Assembly: GCA_021464525.1 (NCBI GenBank)
Contig: JADRCO010001019.1
Location: 1-23,529 of the forward strand
DNA length: 23,529 nt
Direction of reading: 5' to 3'
Source: Rhizophagus sp. LPA8_4_AMF
Taxonomy: Eukaryota; Glomeromycota; Glomeromycetes; Glomerales; Glomeraceae
Below are positions 21,476 through 23,529 of the stretch, one piece after another. The position numbers and the translations under genes were made by a program. Below the pieces are notes generated by a model. That model saw only the letters and a list, made by a program, of their open reading frames with translations. It did not search any database and was not told the origin of the DNA. Within the stretch, counting starts at the first letter, position 1. Each line of letters begins with the position of its first letter.

Positions 21476-22284
21476 ATGGAACCGCAAATCATGCCAAGTG
21501 TAAGTAACAAAAAGGATGACATTTTTTATCGTTACACTATACTGTATACTGTATAATACCAGAATAACTGTCATGAAGTAAAATTTTTTAACTTTATATC
21601 TTTTGTTGTTAGTTGACGTATTTTTTACTTTTTAAGTTTTTGATTCTGTATTTGTACGAAATGGGAAATATTGATGATGCGAACAAAAACAACAAATTGA
21701 GTTTCGAGATACTTTTATTCCTATTTTGCCGAGTTGTTATACACAAATGCAGAAACTTATGTACCGTACACTTCGGGAAAATGTTTCGCTTTCGATCACA
21801 TCAGTTAGTTGATCATCCATATTTTGTCACGGTTTCGCCGTCATTGACATAATTAATCGTTTCCGGGAAACAGTTTTGCAGCCCAGTTCCGCTGGAACAA
21901 CCCTGCGAATTCAAGTATGTCAATTTTGCATTATTCCCGATAGCTCAGCTATTTCTGATATTGGCTTTATACAGGTTCATACTATTGCTTGGTTCTCATA
22001 TTAGTTACCTTTTTTTGCTTCAAAGAACTATGCTCCGTAACTGATTGATTTATTTTTTTCAGCGTGTTACATAATATGAAATGCATCCCAGACCAACAAA
22101 ATGGAACAATGTATTCGTTGAAAAATTATGGTTATCTCCAGTGTGCATTGTGGTAAGCTGGAATCCAGCCAATGTTACAATCTATAATTTCCGAGCAAAT
22201 ATTACCTGAAATTTTCTTCAAATGGATACAGTTAGTTATAACAACGTCTTTGAACCACAACGTCAAGAAACAAGCATAGCATAA
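21476..22284 (+). other. Candidate plus-strand gene or remnant, unknown
   Basis: A short ATG exon (21476-21499) ends at gtaagt; an intron of 113 nt would lead to a frame opening at 21613. That one frame runs to 22281 with only four interruptions, far fewer than AT-rich non-coding DNA should give. It includes CSPVPLEQPCEFKYVNFALF, a hydrophobic segment (about 21940-21990) and VEKLWLSPVCIVVSWNPANV from about 22117. A possible 88-nt intron at 21975-22062 ends in tttttttcag, and a gtaagc donor lies at 22153. Other frames of the same stretch are also partly open, so neither gene structure nor strand is certain. A small membrane or secreted protein is possible. I do not recognise it. Confidence 0.3.
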
Positions 22285-23383
22285 TAGCAAAGAGCTTTAT
22301 CTTGCCATGGTTATAAAAAGAAAAGAGTGGCGGAGGGCGGTAACTCATAGATCAATTCTTCTCACGAAAGACTTAGAAAAATATTGATCTAACATTTGTT
22401 CGTTTCGGTAGTGAGTGGATCAGTACTTTTTTCCATCTATTCGAAATTTTTTTCACAAAACTAGGATATGTAATTCATTTATGTAATGCGAACGGTTATC
22501 CACGTTTTAATGATTTGAACAAAGGAAAAAATAAATTTGCCGCTGGAATAATATATATTATGTTATATAATTAGAAAGAAATTTCACAAATATATTCGTA
22601 ATGATTCTTGAGACTATTTAGTTGAGATATTATGTATTTTTTTGTCTAATATTGTAATTATATGTAGCAAACATTTATTACAAGAACGATTCATTCAAAT
22701 ACATGTAAAACAGGGTTGACAGGTCATGGTTAATATTCGATTTATTTGTTTTTTTTTTGTTACGTTCTATCGTTGTTTTATAGGATGTTCCCTTTCAATT
22801 TTTTAACGAAAAAATTCCTGAATGTATCTTACCCTTGGTTTTTTTCTTATTCCATCCAACCATCCATATATAGTAATATGAATCCCTACAAATACGACCA
22901 CTCGTATGAGACGTATGACCTAAAAATTACGAGTATATAAGTATATAGTAAATTAGTACAGTACGGTAATACAAGTTAGGACGGACGCTTAAAAAAAAAT
23001 TTTTAATTTTTCCGTACTAGTAATTTTACATCGTATCATCATGTGATCAAATTTGCGAGAATGAATAATATTACAATCACGTAATATTTGAGTAACGTAA
23101 TAATTTTATGATTAATGATTTTAATTTTTATTATATGTAAAATATTATAAAATAAAGTATGATAAAATAAACTAAATCATAATAGTTTTATTATTATTTT
23201 TATAAGCTGAAAAAAATGGACATTATGAAATATAAAAATACCGTGATCTATAATTACCCAATCACGTAATAAAAAAAAACCATTTTATCTACATTAACTC
23301 CATCTAATTTTTTTTTTATAAATTTATTGCCTAAACAATAATAAAATTGTGTTATTTTTTAAAATATGCTAAAATTTGCCTAA
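22285..23383. other. Intergenic DNA near the right edge
   Basis: The sequence is AT-rich. A 64-codon frame at 22746-22940 begins in poly-T and is not convincing. Two copies of the 12-mer caatcacgtaat lie at 23074-23085 and 23259-23270, and a related catgtgatca site lies near 23040. Confidence 0.5.
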
Positions 23384-23529
23384 ATTTTTAAATCCAAATC
23401 CTTACAACTTATTAGGCTCCATCGGCTTAATGAGCAAGCTGCATTCCATTTGGAAGAAGAAATCAACGGAGACCTGAGACCCTTAAGGTGGAAGAATACC
23501 CTTCCTAAAAACTTTACTGCACATTTAAA
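23384..23529 (+). CDS. Partial coding-like frame running off the window
   Basis: After a stop at 23381 the plus frame is open to the end of the window (48 codons). It reads SLQLIRLHRLNEQAAFHLEE, then NGDLRPLRWKNTLPKNF. Base composition shifts sharply from AT-rich to balanced at about 23415, just after an acceptor-like ttacaacttattag. This suggests an internal exon or the start of a repeated element. There is no ATG in frame before the shift. The family is not recognised, and the other frames of the first half are also open. Confidence 0.35.
   Translation, partial: MFKSKSLQLIRLHRLNEQAAFHLEEEINGDLRPLRWKNTLPKNFTAHL

Overview
The window looks like nuclear DNA of an arbuscular mycorrhizal fungus, most likely Rhizophagus or a close relative. 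This rests on four things: very AT-rich sequence with long A/T runs, short spliceosomal introns (57-95 nt), long Sel1-repeat proteins in tandem, and a decayed F-box protein whose landmarks match, as I remember it, a large Rhizophagus F-box/leucine-rich family. The species call is inference; I could not search any database.

Layout. Positions 1-260 hold a palindromic repeat block and a short tandem repeat. Positions 261-5464 are mostly non-coding, with an unidentified decayed minus-strand frame (2165-2700) and a recognisable plus-strand F-box pseudogene (2968-4127). Positions 5465-12672 are a tandem duplication on the minus strand: Sel1 gene A (5786-8117, one internal frameshift) and Sel1 copy B (9931-12672, about ten breaks). 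A roughly 1.5 kb spacer between them carries a 52-codon plus-strand frame (9149-9307). Positions 14540-16349 hold the best gene of the window, a five-exon minus-strand gene for a fungal TTAGGG-repeat/Tbf1-Taz1-like DNA-binding protein of 498 residues with a C-terminal telobox Myb domain. From 16350 to the right edge no gene can be assigned with confidence. That stretch holds a cluster of perfect small hairpins (17361-17581), coding-like remnants on the minus strand (18790-19560), a less AT-rich island with splice-like sites and several open frames (20422-22284), and a coding-looking frame running off the right edge (23384-23529).

Function. The genes are not an operon and show no shared pathway. 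Sel1 proteins are helical scaffold or adaptor proteins and belong to a family that expands by tandem duplication; this pair records duplication, repeat-number change and probable gene conversion. The telobox gene is a core nuclear factor next to them. I saw no rRNA, tRNA or CRISPR, and no transposon I can name with confidence.
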